DNA of 64,000 nucleotides, from the NCBI GenBank assembly GCA_029261235.1, contig JAJDBS010000079.1, positions 35,954 through 99,953 on the forward strand, in the 5' to 3' direction. The notes below the pieces were generated by a model. That model saw only the letters and a program-made list of their open reading frames with translations. It had not been told where the DNA came from and did not search any database. The first letter of the stretch is position 1. The number at the start of each line of letters is the position of its first letter. The position numbers and the translations under genes are program-made. Source of the stretch: Nitrospirales bacterium. GTDB lineage: Bacteria; Nitrospirota; Nitrospiria; Nitrospirales; UBA8639. Below are positions 51,538 through 60,907 of this stretch, piece after piece.

Positions 51538-51930
51538 ATGATGGTTGGTGCTCAGGCCTATGCAACAACACAGATTTCAACCGCATCCTCAGTTCAAGTC
51601 GTCGTCCTCCTCTATGATGGAGCGATTTCTTCTATGAAACTCGCTCAAGAAGGCATTGTGGCTCTCAATTTCCAAGATAAGGCGCGCTTTATTGATCGAG
51701 CACTTAGAGTGGTCGGGGAGCTATCGGCTTCCTTAAATATGGAAGAAGGAGGAATTGTTGCCAGGGATTTACAGCGGCTGTACGAATACATTCAATTTGA
51801 ACTGACTCAAGCCAATCTCAAAAATGAACCTGGCCGTTTAGAAAGTCCCATTCGATGTATGAGTGCGATCAGGGGAGCCTGGCAAGAATTGGCTATTCAA
51901 GGTGCAACGCCGCAGGCGGTAGGAATGTAA
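51538..51930 (+). CDS. fliS: Flagellin export chaperone FliS
   Basis: A 130-residue FliS. The N-terminal YATTQISTASSVQVVVLLYD is the family signature, followed by an all-helical body ending near ESPIRCMSAIRGAWQEL. FliS binds the C-terminal helix of unpolymerised flagellin in the cytoplasm and keeps it export-ready. In organisms with FliW, FliS-bound flagellin can also bind FliW. Strong AAGGAAGGG site. The next small gene starts 4 bases after its stop. Confidence 0.95.
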   Translation: MMVGAQAYATTQISTASSVQVVVLLYDGAISSMKLAQEGIVALNFQDKARFIDRALRVVGELSASLNMEEGGIVARDLQRLYEYIQFELTQANLKNEPGRLESPIRCMSAIRGAWQELAIQGATPQAVGM

Positions 51931-51934
51931 ATTG

Positions 51935-52258
51935 ATGAGCAAGGCCAAGGCGGAAATAACGATATTCGAGCAATTGACACATAAAGCTATGGAAGCGGCC
52001 ACACTAGGGAAGTGGGACTCTGTTGCTCATTTCTATGATCGTCGGACGAATGCTGGGTCTCTCGAAGGGCTACCTCGGGATGTTGCCAAGAAACTCATGC
52101 ATATCGATCAATGGATCATCACTCGCATTCGTGATGTACAGACCCTCATACAAGATCAGCTTGGGGAAGCACAACAGCATCGTCGTCGGCTTGAGGGTTT
52201 AAGACGCCAGTGGGGAAACCAAAGCGCGGTTCATGTCTCACATCACTTCAGTGTCTAA
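51935..52258 (+). CDS. Small FliT-like flagellar protein
   Basis: A 107-residue helical protein directly after fliS, the position of FliT. It shows a helix with IFEQLTHKAMEAATLGKWDS, then YDRR and a second helix RIRDVQTLIQDQLGEAQQHR. FliT family proteins are short, helical and poorly conserved, and chaperone FliD. The assignment rests mainly on location and fold type. ATG 51935 is preferred over TTG 51932. It is the last gene of the flagellin block. Confidence 0.7.
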   Translation: MSKAKAEITIFEQLTHKAMEAATLGKWDSVAHFYDRRTNAGSLEGLPRDVAKKLMHIDQWIITRIRDVQTLIQDQLGEAQQHRRRLEGLRRQWGNQSAVHVSHHFSV

Positions 52259-52580
52259 TCATTTCTGCTTTTTCAGATTCTCAATACATACCCTCTTTGA
52301 CCTTCCTTAAGTATATCTTCTCTTTTACCTCATTTTTTCCGCTGCACAATCGAATGAGTCTTATGCTGTCAAACGATTGACGAATGGGGTGATCGTTGTC
52401 TGTCACACAGGATAGTTTCTGAGTAGTTTTTAAAAAATTACAGCTGTTTTTTTATTTTTAAATGAGATAAGCACAAAGAGTTTTAGGTATAACAATTGCG
52501 AAATGAAATAAGCATGGCATGGAGTTCAAATCGTTTGACAAGACGAAATCACACGGAAACCCTTTGTTTGTAGGATACAT
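52259..52580. other. AT-rich spacer after the flagellin block
   Basis: 322 bases without a supported gene. The region around 52425-52470 is very A/T rich, with A-tract, ACAGCTGT and T-tract next to each other, which could act as a weak bidirectional terminator. A TGGCAT at 52515 lacks a -12 partner. No promoter can be assigned with confidence for the small gene at 52581. Confidence 0.5.
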
Positions 52581-52832
52581 ATGCCATCTCAACAGACTAT
52601 TGATTCGCAAGTACCCATTCCTAGCAACATAGGCATTTCTTCCCCCATAGGTACATTATTGCATTCGCTCTCAAATAAATTATTGCCTATTGTTGTGTTT
52701 TCAGAATTAGCCCTCCGTCGCTGTGAAGATGCGCAACTCAAGCCACAATTAGAGAAAATTCACGTCGCTGCGGAACAAGCTCGTGATCTTCTCGTTGAGC
52801 TTCGAACTCTCCAAGGCAAAGTGGAACCTTAG
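52581..52832 (+). CDS. Small protein resembling an isolated histidine-kinase DHp domain
   Basis: An 83-residue protein. LLHSLSNKLLPIVVFSELAL (residues 26-45) parallels the H-box of histidine kinases (AHDFNNLLTPILGYSELAL-type), with His28 at the phospho-acceptor site. The following helix ending IHVAAEQARDLLVELRTLQG matches the second DHp helix. No ATP-binding domain follows. It could be a phosphotransfer or dimerisation partner for the hybrid kinase or the receiver-GGDEF protein upstream, or a binding module that only keeps the fold. The ATG follows TAGGAT. Neighbours are the fliT-like gene and a PilZ-like gene. Confidence 0.65.
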   Translation: MPSQQTIDSQVPIPSNIGISSPIGTLLHSLSNKLLPIVVFSELALRRCEDAQLKPQLEKIHVAAEQARDLLVELRTLQGKVEP

Positions 52833-52905
52833 CGACTCTAATCCTTGCGCAGACGTTCTCTTTGACCATTTTGAAATGACGATCCAGTGTTGAGGGAGTG
52901 AAGAT

Positions 52906-53541
52906 ATGGGAAGGCTTACAGGTGAAAAAATGGATCAAGGCATGATAGCTACTGAAGATCGTCGGCAGGATTGTCGTGCCGATGTTCCCATTTGTCTTTG
53001 GATAGAATTGCCCGTTGCGTTTTCTTATGAGCCTGTCGAACTTGATGCAGCGGCATTTAGTCAGTGGCAATGGGAAGAATTGGCGGTGTCTCCGGATCTT
53101 GTGAAGGCCATGGTCGATGAAAATGATCTGACTATCCGTGATCCGTTGTTGCTACAAATGGTGACACGTATTGATTGGATGCTGACTTCGATACTTCGGA
53201 CCTTAGGGAAAGATAAAAACCTGAAAGGAGTTATTCCCGAATTAGCAAAAGTAAATCTCAGTGGGTCCGGAATTCGATTTTTTTCAGAACAAGAATTCCC
53301 CGTAGATTCCTATCTGGTGTTACGGTTGATCTTGCGACCGTTTGTTCCGATGCAGGCTGTCGGAAAAATCATCCGTATTGAACCGGCAACACAAGGCGAG
53401 CAACCAGGATTTGAGATCGCCGTTGAATTTTCTCAGATAGCCCCAGATGATCGTGAAGCCATTATCCGACATGTCCTACGATCTGAAGCTACTCTCCAGC
53501 GTTTTCGACTCCAACAAACACCCATGCCCTCTTTTGAATAA
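52906..53541 (+). CDS. PilZ-domain-like c-di-GMP receptor candidate
   Basis: A 211-residue protein. An RRxxxR motif (R19, R20, R24) lies near the N-terminus, and NLSGSG (117-122), matching the (D/N)xSxxG half of the PilZ signature, lies 93 residues later. In classical PilZ domains these are about 20-30 residues apart, so a helical insert of about 70 residues (40-110) is present. The C-terminal half shows the PilZ-like beta strands (YLVLRLILRPF, GKIIRIEP, FEIAVEFSQI). It may read c-di-GMP from the cyclase at 9932 and affect the motor. The ATG has a weak site (GAAGATATG). Confidence 0.72.
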   Translation: MGRLTGEKMDQGMIATEDRRQDCRADVPICLWIELPVAFSYEPVELDAAAFSQWQWEELAVSPDLVKAMVDENDLTIRDPLLLQMVTRIDWMLTSILRTLGKDKNLKGVIPELAKVNLSGSGIRFFSEQEFPVDSYLVLRLILRPFVPMQAVGKIIRIEPATQGEQPGFEIAVEFSQIAPDDREAIIRHVLRSEATLQRFRLQQTPMPSFE

Positions 53542-53667
53542 GACGATGAGTCGAAGATAGGTCGTTTTCTATTTTTAGCTCTACACGTTCGGCATAAAAT
53601 GTTGAGCAGTTGATTTTTAACTGCAAGGGCATTCTTCTCTGCTCTACACATCAGATAGATTGATCCT

Positions 53668-54717
53668 TTGAAAATCTTACTATTAGAAAATCTTTGTCTA
53701 GCATTAGCGTTTAAGGAGCTAGGCCACGACGTTCTCACCTTTTCTACGAATGGTGGAGGTGATATCAAAAATTCAACTATTCCTATTCGAATAAAGGAGG
53801 TATTACGTGGTTTGCCAAAAAACTGGAATCCAGACCTTGTCTTACTCACTGACGATAGCTCTTTTCCGGTAATATTAGAACTCGAGAATGTGGGGATTCC
53901 TCTTGCTTGGTATGCCATTGATTCTCATATCCATTTGTCATGGCATAGGGCCTATTCGGCTGTTTTTGATTTTGTATTTGTAGCACAAAAAGATTTTGTC
54001 CCTCAGTATCTCCGTGACTCTTCACGTCAAATTGTTTCTTGGCTCCCTGTGTTTGCCCCATTTGTTCCTCCTTCGGCTCCCCAAACTCTCAAAATACATC
54101 CTTTGTGTTTTGTGGGAAGATTAAGTCATTTAAATCCAGGACGCATTCATTTACTACGTTCCATACAAAAGAAGTTCCCAATACATCTCGCTACAGGAGA
54201 ATGGGTGAAAGTTTTTCAGCAGTCAAAAATGATATTAAATCAATGTATGGCTAATGATCTTAATTTTCGTACGTTTGAAGGGATTGGATCAGGAAGCTGT
54301 CTTCTCACAGAGCGTATTACGAATGGACTAGAAGACTTGTTTCAGGATAGGAGCCACTGCGTCATGTATGAAAAAGATAATGTGGAAGAAATCCTGAATT
54401 TAGTGGACTATTATGACGCTCATGAGGATGAACGAGAAGCCATTGCCGAAAGTGGGCGTTCAGAAATTCTAAGAGCCCATATGGGAATACATCGCGCGAG
54501 AACTATTCTTCAAACCGTTCGATCTGGACCAACGCAGGAAATGATTCTTCGCCGAAAAACATGTCTTCATGAAGTACGAATCTTCTTGAAATCTTTGTAT
54601 GCCTATATTGGAGTAAAGTATGAGGATTCTGTCTTGGGATCATCGAGTGATATTAGTAAAGGACAACTTCATACTATTTCTCGAGATATTTATGCGTTGT
54701 TGAGTTCGCAGATGTAA
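53668..54717 (+). CDS. CgeB-like glycosyltransferase
   Basis: A 349-residue protein with a CgeB/GT4-like layout. N-terminal KILLLENLCLALAFKELGHD is a short Rossmann start, later IPLAWYAIDSHIHLSW, and the C-terminal lobe shows KMILNQCMANDLNFRTFEGI and GSCLLTERITNGLEDLF, typical of the family. The start is TTG 53668, since no ATG or GTG fits the N-terminal strand; the ribosome site is weak. It resembles the CgeB parts of the 44441 and 26043 proteins. It lies outside the island but near the flagellin genes and may add to the same glycan. Confidence 0.78.
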   Translation: MKILLLENLCLALAFKELGHDVLTFSTNGGGDIKNSTIPIRIKEVLRGLPKNWNPDLVLLTDDSSFPVILELENVGIPLAWYAIDSHIHLSWHRAYSAVFDFVFVAQKDFVPQYLRDSSRQIVSWLPVFAPFVPPSAPQTLKIHPLCFVGRLSHLNPGRIHLLRSIQKKFPIHLATGEWVKVFQQSKMILNQCMANDLNFRTFEGIGSGSCLLTERITNGLEDLFQDRSHCVMYEKDNVEEILNLVDYYDAHEDEREAIAESGRSEILRAHMGIHRARTILQTVRSGPTQEMILRRKTCLHEVRIFLKSLYAYIGVKYEDSVLGSSSDISKGQLHTISRDIYALLSSQM

Positions 54718-54765
54718 TAGGTTTTCAGGATGCTCTAGATGCCTTTCTCCTCTTCAAGTTGACTG

Positions 54766-54780
54766 GCTTTCTTCGAAAGC
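54766..54780. terminator. Short hairpin between convergent genes
   Basis: GCTTTC, loop TTC, GAAAGC forms a 6-bp stem between the + strand glycosyltransferase and the minus-strand HD gene. No clear T-tract follows in either direction. It may be a weak shared terminator. Confidence 0.3.
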
Positions 54781-54819
54781 TCCCTAGCAATTTCCCCCTG
54801 GTTATCTTCTCAGAGCTAT

Positions 54820-56229
54820 TCATGGATTTAATAGCTCTGGCCAATAGGCATGCAAGGTTTTTTCTGCCGCATTTCCCAAAACTTCATCGTGTGCATGATC
54901 TTGACTGAAAATCCGTAAGGTAATCATTCGAGCAGGCAGATGTTGCAGATACGTCTGTAAGGTTTCTTTGTCCACATTACCTGTTGAGGGATTCCACACA
55001 AAAATTTGAAATCCTCCCATCTGTAATAAGTTGATGGGGCGCGGGTCTTTATATGCGACGTCCACTCGGATGTCTGCCTTCCGCAATTTTTGTGGCAGAG
55101 ATTTTCGCAGTCGAGTTAAGAATGTTTGTGGTTGAAATGATACGGATTCTTGAGGGATGGGCACCATGAGACTAAAGGCGGTTTTCCATTTCACATGGCG
55201 TCCTAGAATTTTGGTCCATTCGATACCGAGTCGTCTCTTCTCGGGATGACGTGATTTTGGCCACGATCGAACTGATTCCATGACGTGCCAGTCTGTCAAA
55301 TATAAGTACCGAGATAAGGCCTTAAGAGGATTATGTGGAAACAGGAGTTCCATCGTGGGTTGGAAGATTTCCTGAAGATGAAGATCGATGGCTCGAGTGG
55401 TCCGGTGGTAATAGACATTGGCATAGAGGTAAAGCCTAGCATGGAGGAACATTTGGAGTGCTGATAGTCCAGACTGATGGATTGTCAGTCCGTGAGATGA
55501 AAAAAACGTGTAATGGAGGAGACGTTCAATATCAACAGGGCCTATGGCAACTCCGCACATATACGAATCTCTCAAGACATAGTCGCAATTGTCAGGGGTG
55601 AAAATTCCACCTAAAAGGGGACGTAAGGCAACTACCCAAGGTGGCAGGTCTTTCGTCGATTGGTTCGGATCTTTGAGTATCAAAAAGGCGATGTACTCAG
55701 GATTGAGCTGTTCCCCTTGTGCAAATGAACCAGATGGACTGCGCTGAATGTTTTTGATGATTAATCCCAGGTGATCACGAATAATGTGTTGTCCCACCAA
55801 TTCGTGAGTCAAATGATATTGATGAAGAAAGTGATGGTCGAAGAAATGGCAGAAGGGACCATGTCCGATGTCATGGAGCAACGCGGTGATTCGTACAAAT
55901 TCTTCCAGAAAAGGGTAGGAGGGAAGATCCGGAATTATTTGACGTAGGGAAGGGTAGAGTTGTTTGATAAATCGTCCGGCTAAATGCATGGTCCCTAACG
56001 AATGTTGAAAGCGTGTGTGCTCCGCCCCTGGATAGACCCAATGAGCGCTTTGAAGTTGGAAGATATAGCGAAGGCGTTGAACCCATGGAGAGTCGATCAG
56101 GTCTTTTTCTGTTTGTTCAGTCGTTGAGGCTTGTGCCGTGGGGACGGTGAGTGAGATATAGCCATGAATAGGATCTGCTAAAAGAGCGATCCCATCAAAT
56201 GGAGGGGAAGATGTTTCCTGGGGTTGCAT
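54820..56229 (-). CDS. HD-domain phosphohydrolase (SAMHD1/dNTPase-like)
   Basis: A 469-residue HD superfamily protein. The metal-binding pattern is seen as HTRFQHSLGTMHLAG, then TALLHDIGHGPFCHFFDH and, later, DNCDYVLRDSYMCG, giving the H...HD...D set. The N-terminal ADPIHGYISL is typical of the SAMHD1/YdhJ-type branch, which hydrolyses dNTPs or related nucleotides. It is the last gene of the lon-thiL-DUF2062 operon, 46 bases after the DUF2062 gene. The precise substrate cannot be read from sequence. Confidence 0.85.
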   Translation of the reverse strand: MQPQETSSPPFDGIALLADPIHGYISLTVPTAQASTTEQTEKDLIDSPWVQRLRYIFQLQSAHWVYPGAEHTRFQHSLGTMHLAGRFIKQLYPSLRQIIPDLPSYPFLEEFVRITALLHDIGHGPFCHFFDHHFLHQYHLTHELVGQHIIRDHLGLIIKNIQRSPSGSFAQGEQLNPEYIAFLILKDPNQSTKDLPPWVVALRPLLGGIFTPDNCDYVLRDSYMCGVAIGPVDIERLLHYTFFSSHGLTIHQSGLSALQMFLHARLYLYANVYYHRTTRAIDLHLQEIFQPTMELLFPHNPLKALSRYLYLTDWHVMESVRSWPKSRHPEKRRLGIEWTKILGRHVKWKTAFSLMVPIPQESVSFQPQTFLTRLRKSLPQKLRKADIRVDVAYKDPRPINLLQMGGFQIFVWNPSTGNVDKETLQTYLQHLPARMITLRIFSQDHAHDEVLGNAAEKTLHAYWPELLNP

Positions 56230-56275
56230 GCGAATTAGCTTTCAGATCTTGAGTAAAGAAGAATGATCAATGGGG

Positions 56276-56734
56276 TCATGCGGAGGTGTGGTGCGTCACG
56301 CTTCGGTAACGGGTAATGCTCCATCGCATGAGTGGATAGGCCAAGAGTGAGCTAATGACGGAGAGGGTGCACGCGCCAAGGATAAAAGGGATGAGATAGG
56401 GAGACAGCATCTCAAAAAGATTATCCATAGTGAGTTCATGCCATTTAATATTAGTGTGAGAGGATTCTCCCATGAGAAACAAGCCGGTATACAGACTGGC
56501 GGCTAGTATCGGGATCGTCGTCCATGGATTGTTGATGAATGTTCCTAAAAAGATGGCCACGTAATTTAACCGAAACATCCACCCGCAGAATGCTGCGCTG
56601 GCTGTATGCAGAAAGTAATGAGGGGCAAAAGCAATGAAGGTTCCGACGGCGAAGGCCAGTGCTGTTCGATGTGGAGATTCTTGGAGGTGGAGAACCTGAT
56701 TGATTTTTTGGCGAAGAGACTCCATGCCTAGCAT
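56276..56734 (-). CDS. DUF2062 family membrane protein
   Basis: A 152-residue protein with three likely membrane segments (TALAFAVGTFIAFAPHYFLH, IFLGTFINNPWTTIPILAAS, and YLIPFILGACTLSVISSLLA). The motif FINNPWTT and the early GxF(I)xFxP(H) motif are diagnostic of DUF2062. Function unknown; members are often found near lipid, polysaccharide or thiL/lon genes. It sits 21 bases after thiL on the same strand. Confidence 0.88.
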   Translation of the reverse strand: MLGMESLRQKINQVLHLQESPHRTALAFAVGTFIAFAPHYFLHTASAAFCGWMFRLNYVAIFLGTFINNPWTTIPILAASLYTGLFLMGESSHTNIKWHELTMDNLFEMLSPYLIPFILGACTLSVISSLLAYPLMRWSITRYRSVTHHTSA

Positions 56735-56755
56735 GAAGGCCTCATGGGACAGATG

Positions 56756-57799
56756 TTATTCAATAAAATGGTCATAGCCAGAAGACACTAATTTTTCTTG
56801 TTTTCCGTTACTCTGTTCTATTCGGATGCCGAACCGTTTAGGTTGAATGACCCCGATTTGGGTCATGCGCATACGTCTTTTTTTTGCGATTTGTTCTAGT
56901 TCATCTTGCCATTTGTGAGGAACCGTAAACAGTAACTCGTAATCTTCCCCTCCGTGAAGTCCCCAATGCAATGGATCGGCACCAACCTGGATCGCATACT
57001 TGTTCATGTGTTGAGATATCGGAATCTGTTCTTGGTAAATGAGAGCGCCAACTTGGCTGTGTCGACAGAGATGATTGAGATCGCCAGATAATCCATCGGA
57101 TAGATCCATGGCAGCAGAAGCATAGGGTTGCGATGCAATCAATTGTCCAAGAGCTATTCGAGCTGTGGGATGCAAGTGCCGTTCTACAATATATTTCATT
57201 CGCTTTGAGATCTTAGCAAGTTGGGGTGGCCGCTTGTATTTTTTGAGGTATGCGAGTCCGGCTGCTGAGTCGCCCAATGTGCCACTGACGTAAATTAGAT
57301 GCCCACTCTTCGCTCCCTGCCGAGTCAGGATATGTCGGGGATGTACTTCGCCAGTTATCGTGATGGCAATAAATAATGAGGCGGGTGAAGAGGAGGTATC
57401 GCCTCCAAGAAGTTGGACCTTATGGTCTTTGCAAGGTCTTGCAAGCCCTCGATAGAACTCTTGCCAATTTTCGTAGGTAAGAGAGGGTGGCAAGGCAATG
57501 GCGACAAAAATTGCCGTTGGCGTGGCGCCCATTGCCGCGATATCACTGAGATTTGATGCGGCTGCCTTATATCCAATGTCGTAAAAAGTTGACGTTTTGT
57601 GCGAGAAGTGAATGTCTTCCACAAGAAGGTCTGTTGAAAGGACGACCTGCTTCGATGGCGAAGGTGGGAACACCGCGGCATCATCCCCTGTTCCAACAGT
57701 TGGATGAAAGCCTTGTGTGGAAAATTGACGTGGGAGAGATTGAATGAGTTGAAACTCTCCGAAATTCGAAAGGCGCGCCGATTTGCGGATTGGCGACAT
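56756..57799 (-). CDS. thiL: Thiamine-monophosphate kinase ThiL
   Basis: A 347-residue ThiL. N-terminal Mg/ATP motifs are GTGDDAAVFPPS and STDLLVEDIHF; the AIR-synthase-type core shows NLSDIAAMGATPTAIFVAIA and LLGGDTSSS. AMDLSDGLSGDLNHLC and GGEDYELLFTVP near the C-terminus are also diagnostic. It makes thiamine diphosphate from TMP, the cofactor used by the ThDP enzyme at 22374, although this is a general housekeeping gene. It starts 10 bases after the lon stop on the same strand. Length is normal. Confidence 0.96.
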   Translation of the reverse strand: MSPIRKSARLSNFGEFQLIQSLPRQFSTQGFHPTVGTGDDAAVFPPSPSKQVVLSTDLLVEDIHFSHKTSTFYDIGYKAAASNLSDIAAMGATPTAIFVAIALPPSLTYENWQEFYRGLARPCKDHKVQLLGGDTSSSPASLFIAITITGEVHPRHILTRQGAKSGHLIYVSGTLGDSAAGLAYLKKYKRPPQLAKISKRMKYIVERHLHPTARIALGQLIASQPYASAAMDLSDGLSGDLNHLCRHSQVGALIYQEQIPISQHMNKYAIQVGADPLHWGLHGGEDYELLFTVPHKWQDELEQIAKKRRMRMTQIGVIQPKRFGIRIEQSNGKQEKLVSSGYDHFIE

Positions 57800-57809
57800 A
57801 GCTTGAGGC

Positions 57810-60293
57810 TCAGGGAGCCTTGGTCACCTTGCGTCGTAGACGTGTTCGCGCGGTAGCTGATGACGCCACTTTTTTACGTAGTCCTGAAGTCGCCTGCGAC
57901 GGGCTTGTGGCCTTCTTGACTGTTTTTGTTTTCCGACCTTTTGCACGTAGGGCCGATTTGAGGACTTCTGACATGTTCTCCACGAAAATGCATTCTAGCC
58001 CTTGCACGAGGTGTTTCGGAATGTCATCCCAATCCTTTTGATTGCGTTTGGGGATAATAAGCGTGTGAATGTGCGCTCGTTTCGCGGCAAGAACTTTTTC
58101 CTTTAAGCCTCCTATGGGGAGAACGCGACCACGCAAGGTGATTTCACCTGTCATGGCGATATCGCGTTTGACTGGGACTAGACTAAGAGACGAGGCCATT
58201 GCCGTGGCAATCGTAATCCCAGCGGACGGTCCGTCTTTAGGGATCGCGCCTGCAGGCACATGAAGGTGAATGTCGTGTTTGGCAAAATGATTTGGGTCTA
58301 TTCCCAATTGTTTGGCTTGGGAGCGAATAAAACTCAGCGCCGTATGAGCCGATTCCTTCATGACGTCCCCAAGATGACCTGTTAACGTCAACAGACCTTT
58401 GCCTTTGCATGTCGAGGCTTCGACATACAAGACATCACCTCCGGTTTCTGTCCAGGCAAGTCCCGTGGACACGCCCACTTCATCTTTTTCCTGCTCTTGT
58501 TCTGGAACAAATTTTGGAATGCCCAAGTACTGCTGAAGGTTTTTCGGATTCACGCGATATTGCTTGATGTTGCCTTCAGCGATACATTTGGCAACTTTTC
58601 GCATCACGGTGGCCAATTCCCGTTCGAGGTTTCGAACTCCGGCTTCTCTTGTATAGTGAGAAATAATGTGTGTGACGCACATGTCTGTGAGATGAAGATG
58701 GTCATTGGTAATGCCATGCTCTTCTAATTGTCGAGGAATGAGGTATCGTTGCGCGATGCCAAATTTTTCTTCTTCCGAATACCCTGGAATGTTAATGATT
58801 TCCATTCGGTCACGTAGTGCGGAAAGCATGGGGTCAGATACATTCGCCGTCGTAATAAACATCACTTCGCTTAAGTCGACGGGGACACCAAGATAGTGAT
58901 CGACAAAGGCATTGTTCTGTTCCGGATCTAAGACCTCCAATAAGGCGGCAGATGGGTCTCCACGGAAATCCATGCCGACCTTATCGACTTCATCAAGCAT
59001 AATGACGGGATTGATGGTGCCGGCTTGTTTCAGCCCTTGAATGATTCTCCCGGGTAGTGCTCCGACGTATGTACGACGATGGCCTCGAATTTCTGCTTCA
59101 TCTCGTGTTCCACCAAGACTGATACGGACGAATTCTCTCCCAAGTGCGCGTGCAATGGATTTGCCTAAGGACGTTTTCCCCACTCCAGGTGGCCCCTCAA
59201 AGCACAGAATTGGCCCTTTCATCTTGTCTTTGAGTTTGCGTACAGCCAAATACTCTAAAATCCGTTCTTTGACTTTTTCCAGATCATAATGATCCTCATG
59301 GAGCACTTTGGAGGCTTCGCCTATATCTAAATTATCTGTCGAACGACGGCTCCACGGCACATCAACTAGCCATTCAAGATAGGCGCGAATGGTGCCAGCC
59401 TCCGCTGCATCTTGATGCATTTTCTCAAGCCGTCGAAGCTGCTTTTCAGCCTCTTTCAGGACCTTTTCTGGCATCTTGGCTTCTTGAATACGGTGGCGAA
59501 AGTCCGCCACATCTTCCGTACGATCATCGATGTCGCCCAGTTCCTTTTGAATGGCTTTGAGCTGCTCGCGGAGAAAGTATTCTCGTTGCGTTTTATCCAT
59601 CTCGCCTTTGGCATCAGATTGGATTTTTTGTTGCATCGACAAGACATCTAGCTCGTTACTGAGAATGTCATTGACTCGCGAAAGACGGGCTAGGGGGGCA
59701 GCGATTTCTAGGATTTCTTGAGTCAGGTCGATTTTGAGACCGAGGTTGGAGGCGATAATATCAGCTAGCCGTCCTGGGTCATCCAAGTTCTCAATGACCG
59801 TGAGTACATCTGGCATGATCACTTTCCCGAAACTCAGCAACTTTTCTAAGCCTTCGCGAGCGGTCCGAATAATCGCTTCATGTTCTATTAAAGGAGCCGT
59901 GGTCGATTCTTCTGTGAGCGTTTCGAGCTGGACGGTGAAAAATGGGCTTGATTGGGTGAAGGCTTGAATGCGGGCTTTGGTGAGGCCCTGGACCAAAATT
60001 TTGATGCGCTGATCGGGTAGCTTGATCATGCGCATGATGACTCCGACCGTTCCCGTCATATGAAGATCGTCCGACGTTGGCTCGTCGGTTTCTTGGTTTT
60101 TCTGAGTTGTGAGAAACAGCAATCGATCAGAGGCCAGGGCCGCTTCGATGGCCTTGATCGAGAGATCGCGTCCTACAAAAAGGGGAAGGACCATGTAGGG
60201 AAATATGACGATGTCTCGAACAGGTAGAAGCGGCAATTCATCTGGGATGTGTTCAATCGAGGGTGTTGAGAGATCCGATGTATCTTCGGTCAT
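57810..60293 (-). CDS. lon: ATP-dependent protease Lon
   Basis: An 827-residue Lon. The N-terminal LON domain begins [20 protein letters not shown]. The AAA+ domain has Walker [14 protein letters not shown], and the protease domain has Ser690 in [11 protein letters not shown] and Lys733 in [12 protein letters not shown], the right 43-residue spacing. A tail of about 45 residues rich in Lys/Arg ([17 protein letters not shown]) extends past the usual end and is atypical. Lon degrades misfolded and regulatory proteins. It heads the minus-strand operon with thiL. Confidence 0.97.
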   Translation of the reverse strand: MTEDTSDLSTPSIEHIPDELPLLPVRDIVIFPYMVLPLFVGRDLSIKAIEAALASDRLLFLTTQKNQETDEPTSDDLHMTGTVGVIMRMIKLPDQRIKILVQGLTKARIQAFTQSSPFFTVQLETLTEESTTAPLIEHEAIIRTAREGLEKLLSFGKVIMPDVLTVIENLDDPGRLADIIASNLGLKIDLTQEILEIAAPLARLSRVNDILSNELDVLSMQQKIQSDAKGEMDKTQREYFLREQLKAIQKELGDIDDRTEDVADFRHRIQEAKMPEKVLKEAEKQLRRLEKMHQDAAEAGTIRAYLEWLVDVPWSRRSTDNLDIGEASKVLHEDHYDLEKVKERILEYLAVRKLKDKMKGPILCFEGPPGVGKTSLGKSIARALGREFVRISLGGTRDEAEIRGHRRTYVGALPGRIIQGLKQAGTINPVIMLDEVDKVGMDFRGDPSAALLEVLDPEQNNAFVDHYLGVPVDLSEVMFITTANVSDPMLSALRDRMEIINIPGYSEEEKFGIAQRYLIPRQLEEHGITNDHLHLTDMCVTHIISHYTREAGVRNLERELATVMRKVAKCIAEGNIKQYRVNPKNLQQYLGIPKFVPEQEQEKDEVGVSTGLAWTETGGDVLYVEASTCKGKGLLTLTGHLGDVMKESAHTALSFIRSQAKQLGIDPNHFAKHDIHLHVPAGAIPKDGPSAGITIATAMASSLSLVPVKRDIAMTGEITLRGRVLPIGGLKEKVLAAKRAHIHTLIIPKRNQKDWDDIPKHLVQGLECIFVENMSEVLKSALRAKGRKTKTVKKATSPSQATSGLRKKVASSATARTRLRRKVTKAP

Positions 60294-60907
60294 AGAAGTG
60301 TATCCGTTGGATTGATGATGACGGACTCGTGCACAGTATGTGCGTCGAGTGCTTGTGAATGTCTATGAGGACGGAGAACCAGGGGTTGTGAGGAAAGAAT
60401 CCTCATTGCTGATCATGTCGGGAGCTGCTGGAATGAATGGTATTTGATGATCGCATGTTCAATACTGGATTTATGAATTTTTCAATTCTCGAGATCTTCC
60501 ACGACGACATCTGCTCTTTGAATAACTTTCGATACTAGGAGAAGGAGAAAAAAGTTGTCAAGGTCCTTCGTGTGCTGGTTCCAATGCGCTGTCATGCTAC
60601 GTCATAACTTAGGTTGAGATGAGCTTTACAAGGAAGCAGATTCATGAATATAATTCCCCATCTGTTTTTTATGAAATTTCCGACCTCAACTAATTGGGGC
60701 CTCTCCCCACATTCATGACAATCCTGACAACTTCATTGCTAGGGATCCATCAGATTGTACCCGGCTAGTCGCGTGTTGATCCCGTATCCCTTCTGGACAA
60801 TTTCATTGCGCTTCTCCCAACTTCAGCAAATACATTCTCTGTGTCGATCCTTCACTCCTTGCTTAGATGTTTCTGCGCCGCAGCAAAGGGAGCAGGTTTT
60901 CGTCGCT
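60294..60907. other. Divergent lon-bamA intergenic region
   Basis: 614 bases between the lon start (minus) and the preferred bamA start (plus). It must contain both promoters, but no confident -35/-10 pair was recognised. A small perfect 6-bp stem (TGAGGA-AAGAA-TCCTCA) lies at 60389-60405. A reading frame continuous with bamA extends upstream to a TTG at 60755, but that part (Cys- and Ser-rich, no homology signal) looks like untranslated leader. Confidence 0.55.

Noticed and set aside
52515-52530. TGGCAT before the DHp-like gene as sigma-54 site
   Set aside because: No GC at the required distance.
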